Shown here in pieces: positions 7,742 to 14,864 of a stretch of DNA of 20,422 bases. Source of the DNA: Paludibacteraceae bacterium (GTDB lineage: Bacteria > Bacteroidota > Bacteroidia > Bacteroidales > Paludibacteraceae); NCBI GenBank assembly GCA_017960065.1, contig JAGCZK010000197.1:1-20422 (forward strand), in the 5' to 3' direction. Positions within the stretch are counted from its first letter, which is position 1; each line of letters starts with the position of its first letter. Below the pieces are notes generated by a model. That model searched no databases. It saw nothing but the letters and a program-made list of their open reading frames with translations, and was not told the origin of the DNA. The position numbers and the translations under genes were made by a program.

Positions 7742-8764
7742 TTAGTGTTTTTGGGTGCAGTGGGTCTGCCATAGCCAGGCCGACTGCAAACAGTCTTCTA
7801 TGCTTTTGTGGGCTTTCCACCCTAACTTTTCTTGTGCCAGACGGGTGTCGGCCCATATCCGGGCGATGTCGCCGGGGCGTCTGGACGCAATGTCGTACGG
7901 AACCTTGACACCGTTTACGGCCTCAAAGGTACGAATTAATTCCAAAACGGAAAACCCTTTTCCGGTTCCAATGTTGAAAATTTCTGTCGCGCTTTCTGCT
8001 TTTCCGCTTTGCAGGCGGGTCAGGGCGGCCAGGTGGGCCTGCCCCAAATCCGACACATGGATGTAGTCGCGGATGCAGGATCCGTCGGGGGTGTCGTAGT
8101 CGTTTCCGAACACTTGCAGACGGCCGCTCTTTCCGGCAGCTGCCCGGCACAGTAGCGGCACGAGGTTTTGGGGCGTGTCGAGCGGCGACTCGCCGATCAG
8201 GCCGCTCGCATGGGCGCCGATGGGGTTGAAGTACCGCAGAATGGAGGCGCGAAGCCCGCTGCCGGCCTTGACGCTGTCGGCAATGATTTGCTCGCAGATC
8301 TGTTTGGTGGCGCCGTAGGGCGAGGTCGGGGGCTGCAAGGGCGTCTGCTCGTTGACCGGCTGGCTGGCCGATTCGCCATAGACGGTGCACGACGACGAAA
8401 ACACCAGACAGTGGGCGCTGTGGCGCTGCATGGCTTCCAGTATGCGGATGAGCGACAGCAGGTTGTTGCGGTAGTATTGCAGGGGCTTGGCCTGCGACTC
8501 GTTGACCGATTTGCTGGCGGCAAAATGGATGACCGCCCGGATGTCGGGGTGAGCCGCAAACACCGACTCCACCGCCTGTGCGTCGCAGCAGTCGGCCTCC
8601 CAGAAGGCGGGCCGCTTTCCGGTAATCTGTCCGATGGCGTCCAGCACTTGGGCGGTCGAGTTGGACAGATTGTCCATGATTACGACCTCGTACCCTGCCC
8701 CGATCAGTTCGATGCAAGTGTGCGATCCGATATAGCCTGTTCCGCCGGTAACGAGTACGGTCAT
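7742..8764 (-). CDS. galE: UDP-glucose 4-epimerase
   Basis: Interconverts UDP-glucose and UDP-galactose (possibly also the N-acetyl forms) with bound NAD+, supplying sugars for envelope polysaccharide. From the ATG at 8764 the protein is 340 aa, standard for GalE. It starts directly with the Rossmann motif VTGGTGYIGSH (about 5-15). The catalytic residues are in place: Ser124 in SSSCTVYG, Tyr150 and Lys154 in SPYGATK. The C-terminal part has the expected NPIGAHASGLIGE and DGSCIRDYIHVSDL stretches. An upstream ATG at 8791 would add nine residues overlapping the promoter region, so I rejected it. It is first in the five-gene minus-strand run and is divergent from ruvX. Confidence 0.95.
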   Translation of the reverse strand: MTVLVTGGTGYIGSHTCIELIGAGYEVVIMDNLSNSTAQVLDAIGQITGKRPAFWEADCCDAQAVESVFAAHPDIRAVIHFAASKSVNESQAKPLQYYRNNLLSLIRILEAMQRHSAHCLVFSSSCTVYGESASQPVNEQTPLQPPTSPYGATKQICEQIIADSVKAGSGLRASILRYFNPIGAHASGLIGESPLDTPQNLVPLLCRAAAGKSGRLQVFGNDYDTPDGSCIRDYIHVSDLGQAHLAALTRLQSGKAESATEIFNIGTGKGFSVLELIRTFEAVNGVKVPYDIASRRPGDIARIWADTRLAQEKLGWKAHKSIEDCLQSAWLWQTHCTQKH

Positions 8765-8785
8765 CTGTCTGTTTTTAGCTTGGAG

Positions 8786-8801
8786 TTGCAAATATATGCA
8801 A
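8786..8801. repeat. Inverted repeat between divergent galE and ruvX promoters
   Basis: TTGCA-AATATA-TGCAA is a 5-bp inverted repeat with a 6-nt centre. It covers the galE -7 box and touches the ruvX -33 box, which is where an operator would control both promoters. It is short, and its AT-rich centre could arise by chance. Confidence 0.35.
8789..8796 (-). promoter_or_regulatory. -7 promoter box of the galE operon
   Basis: TATATTTG on the minus strand fits TAnnTTTG, with a predicted start at about 8783 and a leader of about 19 nt to the galE ATG. No good -33 box is visible at the expected distance. Confidence 0.5.
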
Positions 8802-8825
8802 AATATTCGTACCTTTGCGCTGTTT

Positions 8826-9248
8826 ATGGCAAGAATTTTAGCGCTCGACTATGGAAGGAAACGGGTGGGGGTGGCAGTCTCCGATCCGACGCAACTGATT
8901 GCCGGCGGACTGGCTACGGTGCCGACCGCCCAGCTGCCCGCCTTTTTGGACGACTATTTCGCCCGTGAACAGGTGGAACGCCTGGTCATCGGGCTGCCCA
9001 AACAGGTGAACGGGCAGGAGTCGGAATCCATGCGCTACATCCGCCCCTTTGTGGCCATGGCCCAAAAGCGCTGGCCCGCGATGCCGGTGGAGTATTACGA
9101 CGAACGGTTCACCTCGGTGCTAGCCCATCAGACCATGCTCGATGCCGGTCTGAAAAAGAAAGATCGGCAGGACAAGGCCCTGGTGGACGAAATCAGCGCC
9201 ACCATCATCTTGCGCGACTATCTCGAAAGCAAACGTAACTTGATATGA
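8826..9248 (+). CDS. ruvX: RuvX/YqgF-family Holliday junction resolvase-like nuclease
   Basis: RNase H-fold protein of 140 aa, related to YqgF/RuvX, an essential factor linked in other bacteria to rRNA 5' processing and junction resolution. The family blocks are all present: MARILALDYGRKRVGVAVSD at the start (first acidic residue Asp8), RLVIGLPKQVNGQE in the middle, DERFTS and the closing DEISATIILRDYL. I chose the ATG at 8826 because the conserved core begins there and because the ATG at 8796 lies upstream of the -7 promoter box at 8810-8817. Its stop codon overlaps the def start (ATGA), so the two are probably translationally coupled. Confidence 0.93.
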   Translation: MARILALDYGRKRVGVAVSDPTQLIAGGLATVPTAQLPAFLDDYFAREQVERLVIGLPKQVNGQESESMRYIRPFVAMAQKRWPAMPVEYYDERFTSVLAHQTMLDAGLKKKDRQDKALVDEISATIILRDYLESKRNLI

Positions 9249-9793
9249 TTTATCCTATTGTGATTTATGGGAATCCGGTTTTGAAAAAACCTGCCGCGCC
9301 CATTGAAAAAGATTACCCCGAATTGAAGCAGTTGGCTTCCGACATGTTCGACACCATGTATCGGGCCGACGGCTGCGGCTTGGCCGCTCCGCAAATCGGG
9401 CTGCCCATCCGGGTGTTCGTGGTGGATGTTTCCATGATGGCCGATGAGGACCCCTCGCTGGCCGGTTTCAAAAAGGTGTTTGTCAATCCCGAAATCCTTT
9501 CGTACGAAGGCGAGGAGGTGGCTCGGGAGGAAGGCTGTCTGAGCCTGCCCGGAATTTCGGAAACGGTGCGCCGTCCGAATACCATCACCATCCGTTACTT
9601 CGATGAGGATTGGAACGAACACACCGAAGTGATTTCGGGGTTTGCGGCGCGTGCCGTGCAGCACGAGTACGACCACCTCGAAGGACATGTGTTTGTCGAT
9701 AAGATTTCGTTGATCCGGCGCCAGATGATTTCGTCCAAGTTGTCAGCCCTGTCGCGCGGAAAAGTCAATTGCCGCTACAAAACCAAATCTTAA
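9245..9793 (+). CDS. def: Peptide deformylase
   Basis: Removes the formyl group from nascent proteins at the ribosome; a metalloenzyme of 182 aa. The three signature motifs are intact: GCGLAAPQIG at about 43-52, EEGCLSLPG at about 96-103 with metal ligand Cys98, and QHEYDHLEG at about 139-147 with His140, catalytic Glu141 and His144. Its ATG overlaps the ruvX stop by four bases. At the 3' end its TAA shares bases with the stop codon of the convergent coaE gene, so no terminator fits between them. Confidence 0.96.
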   Translation: MIYPIVIYGNPVLKKPAAPIEKDYPELKQLASDMFDTMYRADGCGLAAPQIGLPIRVFVVDVSMMADEDPSLAGFKKVFVNPEILSYEGEEVAREEGCLSLPGISETVRRPNTITIRYFDEDWNEHTEVISGFAARAVQHEYDHLEGHVFVDKISLIRRQMISSKLSALSRGKVNCRYKTKS

Positions 9794-10371
9794 GCGTGCA
9801 GTTTGGCGAGTAGCTCGAACACCTGCCGGTTCGGATCGTCTTCGGGTCCGTTGTACAGAACGTAATCTGCACGACGGACCTTTTCTTCGTCCGAAAGCTG
9901 GGCGTTGATGCGTGCCCGAACCGACTGCTCGTCGCAGTTGTCGCGTTTCATGGTGCGCTCGATGCGCTCGGTTTCGGGGGCGGTTACCAAAATGATTTTG
10001 TCCATAAACCGGTCGAATCCCGACTCGAACAATATGGCCGACTCGAGCAGTACAAACGGCTCGTCACGGTGCTCCTGGCACCATTGTTCAAACCGTCTGG
10101 CCACGCGCGGATGGCAGATGCTGTTCATCGATTCGCGCAAGCGGCCGTCGGCAAAGATACGCTTGGCCACCCATACGCGGTTGAACCCGTTTTCGGTGTA
10201 GCAGTCTTCGCCAAACAGTTGGATCAGTTCTTCGCGCAGCGCGGTGTCGGTCTCGAGCAGGCGCTTGTTTTCCATGTCGGCGTTGAACGACGGGATGCCC
10301 GCAATCTCCAACAGGCGGCAAAAGTAACTCTTGCCGCTGCCGATACCTCCTGTGATGCCCAGTTTCTGCAT
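9790..10371 (-). CDS. coaE: Dephospho-CoA kinase
   Basis: Final step of coenzyme A synthesis: phosphorylates the 3'-hydroxyl of dephospho-CoA with ATP. The 193-aa length is normal. The Walker A motif GGIGSGKS is at 8-15. Further family features are the FNADMENKRLL segment, VWVAKRIFADGRLRESMNSI with the HPRVARRFEQW region after it, VLLESAILFESGFDRFMDKI and a helical end that includes RRADYVLYNG. It is the last gene of the nusB-yajC-ybbR run, 3 nt after the YbbR-like gene. It ends in a four-base overlap with def on the opposite strand. Confidence 0.95.
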   Translation of the reverse strand: MQKLGITGGIGSGKSYFCRLLEIAGIPSFNADMENKRLLETDTALREELIQLFGEDCYTENGFNRVWVAKRIFADGRLRESMNSICHPRVARRFEQWCQEHRDEPFVLLESAILFESGFDRFMDKIILVTAPETERIERTMKRDNCDEQSVRARINAQLSDEEKVRRADYVLYNGPEDDPNRQVFELLAKLHA

Positions 10372-10374
10372 AGC

Positions 10375-11355
10375 TTAATTCGATACTTCAATCATCCAGT
10401 TGACCTTTTCGGGGCTGATGCGCAGGTTGGCGATGTCGTCGGGTTGCTGCAAGATCTCGAGAAATACCGAGCGGGTGTTGCTCCGCAGCAGCTCTTCGTA
10501 GGTGATGCCGATGACAAAATCGCTGGCCGAAGTCTTGTCGAAGCGGCTGATGCCGACGCTGTAGGTGACTTTGACTTCGGACGGGATGGTGCGCACCTGT
10601 ACCGATGGCGGCAGTCCGACCACCCAGATGGGGGCGGTAATCGTCTTTTCGGTAAACGGCTCAATGACAATGTCGAGGTTGAGCGTTTCGGGCGAAGATT
10701 TGGTGTACTTGGGCAGTTGGGGCGCTAAAGCGTGGTTTTCCACCGATTTTTTGAGCACCTCGTTTTTGTCGTAACGGATGCGAATGGTGTCGATGGTGTC
10801 CAATACGGCTTTGTACCCGTGTAGGGTGAGTTCGCGGTCCGACAGGCGGATTCCGCCCAACGTGTACTTGGGGTTGATTTGCAGGTTGGTGGTGTCGAAT
10901 ACCACCGGTACGACCTTGGTGTCGGGCAGTCTTTCGATTTCCAGTTTTTCGGGCGAAACCGACAGGATGGTCTTGCCCTCAAACAGCGAGTCCAACTCGT
11001 GTTGGAAGTATTCCGACAGGTCGAGCGACCATTTGGATTCCTGCAAAAGGGTCATGAAGTCGCTGAAGTCGATGACCAGCGGCTGGTGGTTGCGGCGGTG
11101 TCCGAAACGCTTGCCGTCGTTTTGGTAGCGGACTTCCATCGCCTCCGGGTGGCCGACGATTTCGACATCGTCCGGCACATGCCCGAACACCAGCGGAATC
11201 CGTTCCGTGAAGTCCGGGTTTTCGGGCTGCGACATGAAAATCCAAAAAATGAACGACAGCAGGCAGAACGAACATAAGATGAGCGTATCACGCGAGTACA
11301 AAAACTTTAACGAGTTTTTGCTGAAGATCTTACGTATGCGCTCCGGCCGTTTCAT
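10375..11355 (-). CDS. YbbR-like domain protein, membrane-anchored
   Basis: A 326-aa protein with one N-terminal membrane anchor (about 24-41, TLILCSFCLLSFIFWIFMS) after a basic cytoplasmic start. A large periplasmic part has the beta-rich repeats of YbbR-like proteins, with recurring stretches such as TKVVPVVFDTT, EKTITAPIWVVGLP and SEVKVTYSVG. YbbR/CdaR in Firmicutes regulates a diadenylate cyclase, but no such cyclase gene is next to it here, so I do not assign that role. It lies between yajC (5 nt away) and coaE (3 nt), an arrangement that suggests one transcript. Exact function unknown. Confidence 0.75.
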   Translation of the reverse strand: MKRPERIRKIFSKNSLKFLYSRDTLILCSFCLLSFIFWIFMSQPENPDFTERIPLVFGHVPDDVEIVGHPEAMEVRYQNDGKRFGHRRNHQPLVIDFSDFMTLLQESKWSLDLSEYFQHELDSLFEGKTILSVSPEKLEIERLPDTKVVPVVFDTTNLQINPKYTLGGIRLSDRELTLHGYKAVLDTIDTIRIRYDKNEVLKKSVENHALAPQLPKYTKSSPETLNLDIVIEPFTEKTITAPIWVVGLPPSVQVRTIPSEVKVTYSVGISRFDKTSASDFVIGITYEELLRSNTRSVFLEILQQPDDIANLRISPEKVNWMIEVSN

Positions 11356-11360
11356 GGCGA

Positions 11361-11681
11361 TTATTTCGACTCGTTGGTCGGAGTGGCTTCGGCTGCCGAT
11401 GCAAAGATGCAGTTTTTGTCAACCGTTACCCGCACGTTGTCTGCAATTTCCAGCAGAACCGTGTTGCTGTCCACCTTTTTTACCTTGCCGTACAGTCCTC
11501 CGGCGGTGATGACCTTGTCGCCTTCTTTCAGGCTTTCGCGGAAGGTCTGTTGTTCCTTTTGCTTGGCCCGCTGGGGCTTAATCATGAAGAAATAGAATAC
11601 GACAAAGAGGAGGACGAGCATGATGACCATGCTCCACGGATTGCTTTGTTGGCCTTGGGCCTGCAATAAGATGTTCAACAT
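11361..11681 (-). CDS. yajC: Sec translocase accessory subunit YajC
   Basis: Small inner-membrane protein (106 aa) that associates with SecDF in the preprotein translocase. It has one transmembrane helix (about 16-34, WSMVIMLVLLFVVFYFFM) followed immediately by the family hallmark IKPQRAKQKEQ. A small cytoplasmic domain contains LKEGDKVITAGGLYGKVKKV, the characteristic YajC turn. A short Ala/Thr/Glu tail ends the protein. It lies 24 nt after nusB and 5 nt before the YbbR-like gene. Confidence 0.95.
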   Translation of the reverse strand: MLNILLQAQGQQSNPWSMVIMLVLLFVVFYFFMIKPQRAKQKEQQTFRESLKEGDKVITAGGLYGKVKKVDSNTVLLEIADNVRVTVDKNCIFASAAEATPTNESK

Positions 11682-11705
11682 AAGCGAAAGTGTTTTCTTA
11701 AAGGA

Positions 11706-12677
11706 TTATTGTTTGTTTTCTTCTTCGGGTTTGACAAAGGCGCCGACCTTGATCAGTTTGCCTTCTTCGCGCAGCTTCGAGGCGATTTTGTCCAAAACGC
11801 CGTTGATGAAGTTGCTGCTTTTTTCGGTGCTGTAGAATTTGCTGATTTCGACAAATTCGTTGAGCGTGACGCTGATAGGAATGGTCGGAAATTCCACCAT
11901 CTCGGCCAGGGCCGCCTGCATGATGATGCGGTCCATCGTGGCGATGCGCTCGCCCTCCCAGTTCTTGGCGGTTTCGTCGATCCAGCCGCTGAATTCGTCC
12001 TGACGCTTGATGGCGGTGCCGAGCAGGCGTTTGGCGAAATCCTGGTCGTCTTCGGGATCGGAATAGAGCGGCAGTAGCGGTTGCTTGGCCCCGGCTTCCT
12101 GGCTGAAGCGTTTGATGGTCTTATCGACAAAACTGATGACGATTTCGATGTCGTCGTTCCAATACAGGCACATGTCCTCGAGTTGGTTGAGCAGCTCGTC
12201 TTTGCCGGCCAGGTATTTTTTGTAAATCTTGCGCCACAGCATCTTGTCGGCCTCGTAGTCGCGCACGGTCTCCTTCATGTAATCCTGATACAACTCGGTG
12301 GAGGTCAGCCCTTCGAACAAGTCTTTGATGAAGTCGGTGTGGTCTTCCCACGAAACCGGGTGGTTCTTGTCGGAATTGTAGGCCTTCAGGTCTTCGTTTT
12401 CGGCCAACTGCTTCACAAACAGGTTGTTAATGAAACGTACGTTCGGATGAAGTTCCTCTTGGGTGGGGCGGAGTTTGTTCAGGCCGATTTCGATGCGTTT
12501 GGTCGCATAGGCTTTGATGTCCAAGGAAAGTTGCAGCAGCCAGTGGTACAGTTCGTAGGCTTTTTCAATGCTTTCGAACAACTCTTTTTCCGCCATGGCG
12601 GGTTTTTCACCGCGGTTCAGCTGCCAGGCATAGAGCAGCTGAATCACTTTGATTCGAATTAAGACACGATTGATCAT
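11706..12677 (-). CDS. nusB: Transcription antitermination factor NusB, long Bacteroidota form
   Basis: Binds boxA RNA with NusE in antitermination and rRNA transcription complexes. The protein is 323 aa from the ATG at 12677, far longer than the roughly 140-aa E. coli NusB. The canonical RNA-binding fold is in the last 120 residues or so (ATMDRIIMQAALAEMVEFP, VTLNEFVEISKFYSTEKSSN, FINGVLDKIASKL). The N-terminal part begins MINRVLIRIKVIQLLYAW and continues as a long helical region. Such long NusB proteins are usual in Bacteroidota. An in-frame ATG at 12803 would add 42 residues across the promoter region and was rejected. First gene of the nusB-yajC-ybbR-coaE run. Confidence 0.92.
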   Translation of the reverse strand: MINRVLIRIKVIQLLYAWQLNRGEKPAMAEKELFESIEKAYELYHWLLQLSLDIKAYATKRIEIGLNKLRPTQEELHPNVRFINNLFVKQLAENEDLKAYNSDKNHPVSWEDHTDFIKDLFEGLTSTELYQDYMKETVRDYEADKMLWRKIYKKYLAGKDELLNQLEDMCLYWNDDIEIVISFVDKTIKRFSQEAGAKQPLLPLYSDPEDDQDFAKRLLGTAIKRQDEFSGWIDETAKNWEGERIATMDRIIMQAALAEMVEFPTIPISVTLNEFVEISKFYSTEKSSNFINGVLDKIASKLREEGKLIKVGAFVKPEEENKQ

Positions 12678-12710
12678 CTGTTTATCAACTTTATGATAGT
12701 GATTGCGGTG

Positions 12711-12718
12711 CAAAGATA
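12711..12718 (-). promoter_or_regulatory. -7 promoter box of the nusB operon
   Basis: TATCTTTG on the minus strand, a full TAnnTTTG match, 34 nt upstream of the nusB ATG in the AT-rich divergent gap. No clear TTTG -33 box; a CTTTA lies about 16 nt upstream. Confidence 0.55.
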
Positions 12719-12759
12719 ATGATTTTTTGCGTCCTAAAGCTATATTTTCGCCTCTTTGT

Positions 12760-12790
12760 TTTGAATTATGGAGAAAAAAACGCATATTTG
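12760..12790 (+). promoter_or_regulatory. Promoter of the DUF3276 gene
   Basis: TTTG at 12760-12763 and CATATTTG at 12783-12790 are separated by 19 nt, the usual -33/-7 spacing in Bacteroidota. The -7 box has one mismatch to TAnnTTTG. It would give a leader of about 15 nt to the ATG at 12809. Confidence 0.45.
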
Positions 12791-12808
12791 CAGACTGAAT
12801 CAAATATT

Positions 12809-13162
12809 ATGTTAAGTTTTTTCGACAGAAAACCGAAGGTTGTGGAGGAGGCTCCGCGGCCGAGAGAGGAGCAGGAGGAACGCGAAATCGTTTTCTCCAA
12901 AGTAGTGAAGGCTGGCAAACGGATGTACTATCTCGATGTCAAGCGCGACCGTAAGGACGAGTTGTTCCTGTCGGTAACTGAGAGCAAGCGCAAAAGCGTG
13001 ACGGAAGACGGCCGCTTTATTCTTGAAAAGCATAAGATATTCCTCTACAAAGAGGATTTCGACAAGTTTCAGGAAGCTTTGGCCGAAGTGTTGGATTACA
13101 TGCGCCGTGAGATGCCGGGCGCTCGGGACACCCGTCCCGGCGATGAGGTTTCGGAAGAGTGA
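12809..13162 (+). CDS. DUF3276 / PUR-family nucleic-acid-binding protein
   Basis: A 117-aa protein with a single PUR-alpha-like (DUF3276) domain, a fold that binds single-stranded DNA or RNA. The domain runs from about residue 20 to 95: EIVFSKVVKAGKRMYYLDVK, then a beta strand with LFLSVTESKRK, then ILEKHKIFLYKEDFDKFQEA and the closing helix. An acidic/basic N-terminal linker (EEAPRPREEQEER) and a charged C-terminal tail flank it. I use the ATG at 12809; extending to 12719 would place 30 unconserved residues over the promoter. It is a single-gene unit with its own promoter and ends at a bidirectional hairpin. Such proteins are widespread in Bacteroidota; the cellular role is not established. 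Confidence 0.85.
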   Translation: MLSFFDRKPKVVEEAPRPREEQEEREIVFSKVVKAGKRMYYLDVKRDRKDELFLSVTESKRKSVTEDGRFILEKHKIFLYKEDFDKFQEALAEVLDYMRREMPGARDTRPGDEVSEE

Positions 13163-13180
13163 GTCCGATGTTCCATAATA

Positions 13181-13210
13181 AAAAAAGCCATTCAAGCGAA
13201 TGGCTTTTTT
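13181..13210. terminator. Bidirectional intrinsic terminator
   Basis: A perfect 13-bp stem (13181-13193 with 13198-13210; core AAAGCCATTC) closes an AAGC loop. Runs of A on one side and T on the other make it work in both directions. It lies between the convergent DUF3276 and ferredoxin genes, 18 nt after the first and 20 nt after the second. Confidence 0.9.
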
Positions 13211-13230
13211 TATTGGTGTTCGGACCCTAG

Positions 13231-13398
13231 TTACGCCGGGTGGATCGATTCGGTCGGGCAAACCGATGCGCAAGTGCCGCAGTCGGTGCAGATGTCCGGA
13301 TTGATCGAGTAGATGTCGCCTTCAGAGATGGCTTCCATCGGGCATTCGCTGATGCAGGTGCCGCATGCGATGCAAGAGTCAGAAATTACATGTGCCAT
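13231..13398 (-). CDS. 2[4Fe-4S] bacterial-type ferredoxin
   Basis: A 55-aa soluble electron carrier in the clostridial-type ferredoxin family. It reads MAHVISDSCIACGTCISECP and continues to SIHPA before TAA. Two complete CxxCxxCxxxCP motifs are present, with cysteines at 9, 12, 15, 19 and 37, 40, 43, 47, so two [4Fe-4S] clusters are expected. The short loop between the motifs (MEAISEGDIYSINPDI) is typical. It stands alone between a terminator and the divergent purA promoter, with its own -7 box. Likely partners are oxidoreductases such as pyruvate:ferredoxin oxidoreductase, which suits an anaerobic or microaerobic life; no partner gene is nearby. Confidence 0.95.
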   Translation of the reverse strand: MAHVISDSCIACGTCISECPMEAISEGDIYSINPDICTDCGTCASVCPTESIHPA

Positions 13399-13427
13399 AG
13401 TTTCGTTTGTTTTTAATTATTACGTCG

Positions 13428-13435
13428 CAAAGATA
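13428..13435 (-). promoter_or_regulatory. -7 promoter box of the ferredoxin gene
   Basis: TATCTTTG on the minus strand, a full TAnnTTTG match, about 30 nt upstream of the ferredoxin ATG. The -33 box is not clear. Confidence 0.55.
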
Positions 13436-13507
13436 GACTTTTTTTGTGAGAAAACGTTTAATTGCGACAAAATATGAAAAAAAATTCAGTATTCGCCACA
13501 TTATTTG

Positions 13508-13515
13508 TATCTTTA
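13508..13515 (+). promoter_or_regulatory. Probable -7 box of purA and possibly the downstream cluster
   Basis: TATCTTTA differs from TAnnTTTG only in the last base. It lies 62 nt upstream of the purA ATG in an AT-rich stretch. No recognisable TTTG -33 box at the usual distance. No other promoter candidate was found between here and the lyase gene. Confidence 0.4.
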
Positions 13516-13577
13516 CGCGCTCAAAAATATAAAGCGCCATTTTAAGCGGTAAACAATTCAAAAAAACAAACGAAAAT

Positions 13578-14855
13578 ATGAACAAAGTAGATGTATTGTT
13601 AGGATTGCAGTGGGGAGACGAAGGAAAAGGCAAGGTGATCGACGTGCTGACGCCCGATTACGATGTGGTAACGCGTTTCCAGGGCGGTCCCAATGCCGGT
13701 CATACCTTGGAGTTTGACGGCCAGAAGTATGTGTTGCGTTCCATTCCGTCCGGAATATTCCAAGGCGACAAGGTGAATATCATCGGCAACGGTGTCGTGC
13801 TCGACCCCGCTTTGTTCAAGGCCGAGGCCGAAGCCCTGTCCGCATCGGGGCACGATCTGACCCAACGCCTGTACATCTCCAAAAAAGCCCACCTGATTAT
13901 GCCGACCCACCGTGCGCTGGACGCTGCCAACGAGGCGGCCAAGGGCGATGCCAAAGTGGGCACCACCGGTAAGGGCATCGGCCCCACCTACACCGACAAA
14001 ATCAGCCGCAACGGTCTGCGTGTCGGCGATATCCTCGACGGTTTCGAACAAAAATACGCCAAGGCCAAAAAACGTCACGAAGAAATGCTGCGTGCCATGA
14101 ATTTCAGCTACGACGTCACCGAAGCCGAAAAAGAATGGATGGCCGGCATCGAATACCTCAAACGTTTCCGCCTGATCGACAGCGAGCATGTGATCAACGG
14201 CTTGATTGAAGAAGGCAAGGCGGTGCTTTGCGAAGGCGCCCAAGGCACGATGCTCGACGTTGATTTCGGCTCGTATCCCTTTGTGACTTCGTCGAACACC
14301 ATCTGCGCCGGCGCTTGCACCGGTCTGGGCGTGGCCCCCAACAAAATCGGCGATGTCTATGGCATTTTCAAAGCTTATTGCACCCGCGTCGGCAGCGGTC
14401 CGTTCCCGACCGAGCTGTTCGACAAGACCGGCGAAACCTTGTGCGACAAAGGACATGAGTTCGGTTCGGTTACCGGTCGCCGCCGCCGCTGCGGTTGGAT
14501 CGACCTGGTGGCCCTGAAGTACGCGGTGATGATCAACGGCGTGACCAAGCTCATCATGATGAAAAGCGACGTGCTCGACGACTTCGACACCATCAAGGCC
14601 TGCGTGGCCTACAAGATCAATGGCGAGGAAACCGACCGTTTCCCCTACGAGCTCAATGGCAGTGTTGAACCGGTGTACAAAGAGTTGAAAGGCTGGAAGA
14701 CCGATATGACCAAGATGAAGAAGGAATCGGAATTTCCCCAGGCGTTCAACGATTACCTCGACTTTTTGGAAGACGAGCTGAATGTACCCATCAAAATCGT
14801 TTCGGTTGGTCCCGACCGCGAGCAAACCATTGTACGTTATCTGCCCGAAAGATAA
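13578..14855 (+). CDS. purA: Adenylosuccinate synthetase
   Basis: GTP-dependent conversion of IMP and aspartate to adenylosuccinate, the first committed step to AMP, in the cytoplasm. 425 aa, normal length. The N-terminal signature QWGDEGKGK at 11-19 contains catalytic Asp14; His42 lies in GGPNAGHTL. Other conserved blocks are GTTGKGIGPTYTDKISRNGLRVGD, CEGAQGTMLDVDFGSYPFVTSSNT, RVGSGPFPTE and VTGRRRRCGWIDLVAL. It starts 179 nt from the divergent ferredoxin gene. Only 9 nt separate its stop from the lyase gene, with no hairpin, so the pigment-type cluster probably shares its transcript. Confidence 0.97.
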   Translation: MNKVDVLLGLQWGDEGKGKVIDVLTPDYDVVTRFQGGPNAGHTLEFDGQKYVLRSIPSGIFQGDKVNIIGNGVVLDPALFKAEAEALSASGHDLTQRLYISKKAHLIMPTHRALDAANEAAKGDAKVGTTGKGIGPTYTDKISRNGLRVGDILDGFEQKYAKAKKRHEEMLRAMNFSYDVTEAEKEWMAGIEYLKRFRLIDSEHVINGLIEEGKAVLCEGAQGTMLDVDFGSYPFVTSSNTICAGACTGLGVAPNKIGDVYGIFKAYCTRVGSGPFPTELFDKTGETLCDKGHEFGSVTGRRRRCGWIDLVALKYAVMINGVTKLIMMKSDVLDDFDTIKACVAYKINGEETDRFPYELNGSVEPVYKELKGWKTDMTKMKKESEFPQAFNDYLDFLEDELNVPIKIVSVGPDREQTIVRYLPER

Positions 14856-14864
14856 GATTGCCCT

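Larger units (their letters stand above)
8785..8817 (+). promoter_or_regulatory. Promoter of ruvX-def
   Basis: TACCTTTG at 8810-8817 matches the -7 consensus TAnnTTTG, with GTTG at 8785-8788 as the -33 box and a 21-nt spacer. The predicted transcript start is at about 8822-8824, only a few bases before the ruvX ATG at 8826. The -33 box abuts the -7 box of the divergent galE promoter. Confidence 0.6.

Noticed and set aside
7924..7931. TACCTTTG on the minus strand inside galE
   Set aside because: It lies within conserved coding sequence (IRTFEA) with no gene starting just downstream; taken as chance.
10152..10159. TATCTTTG on the minus strand inside coaE
   Set aside because: It is the coding sequence for RIFAD in a conserved block, with no downstream gene start nearby.
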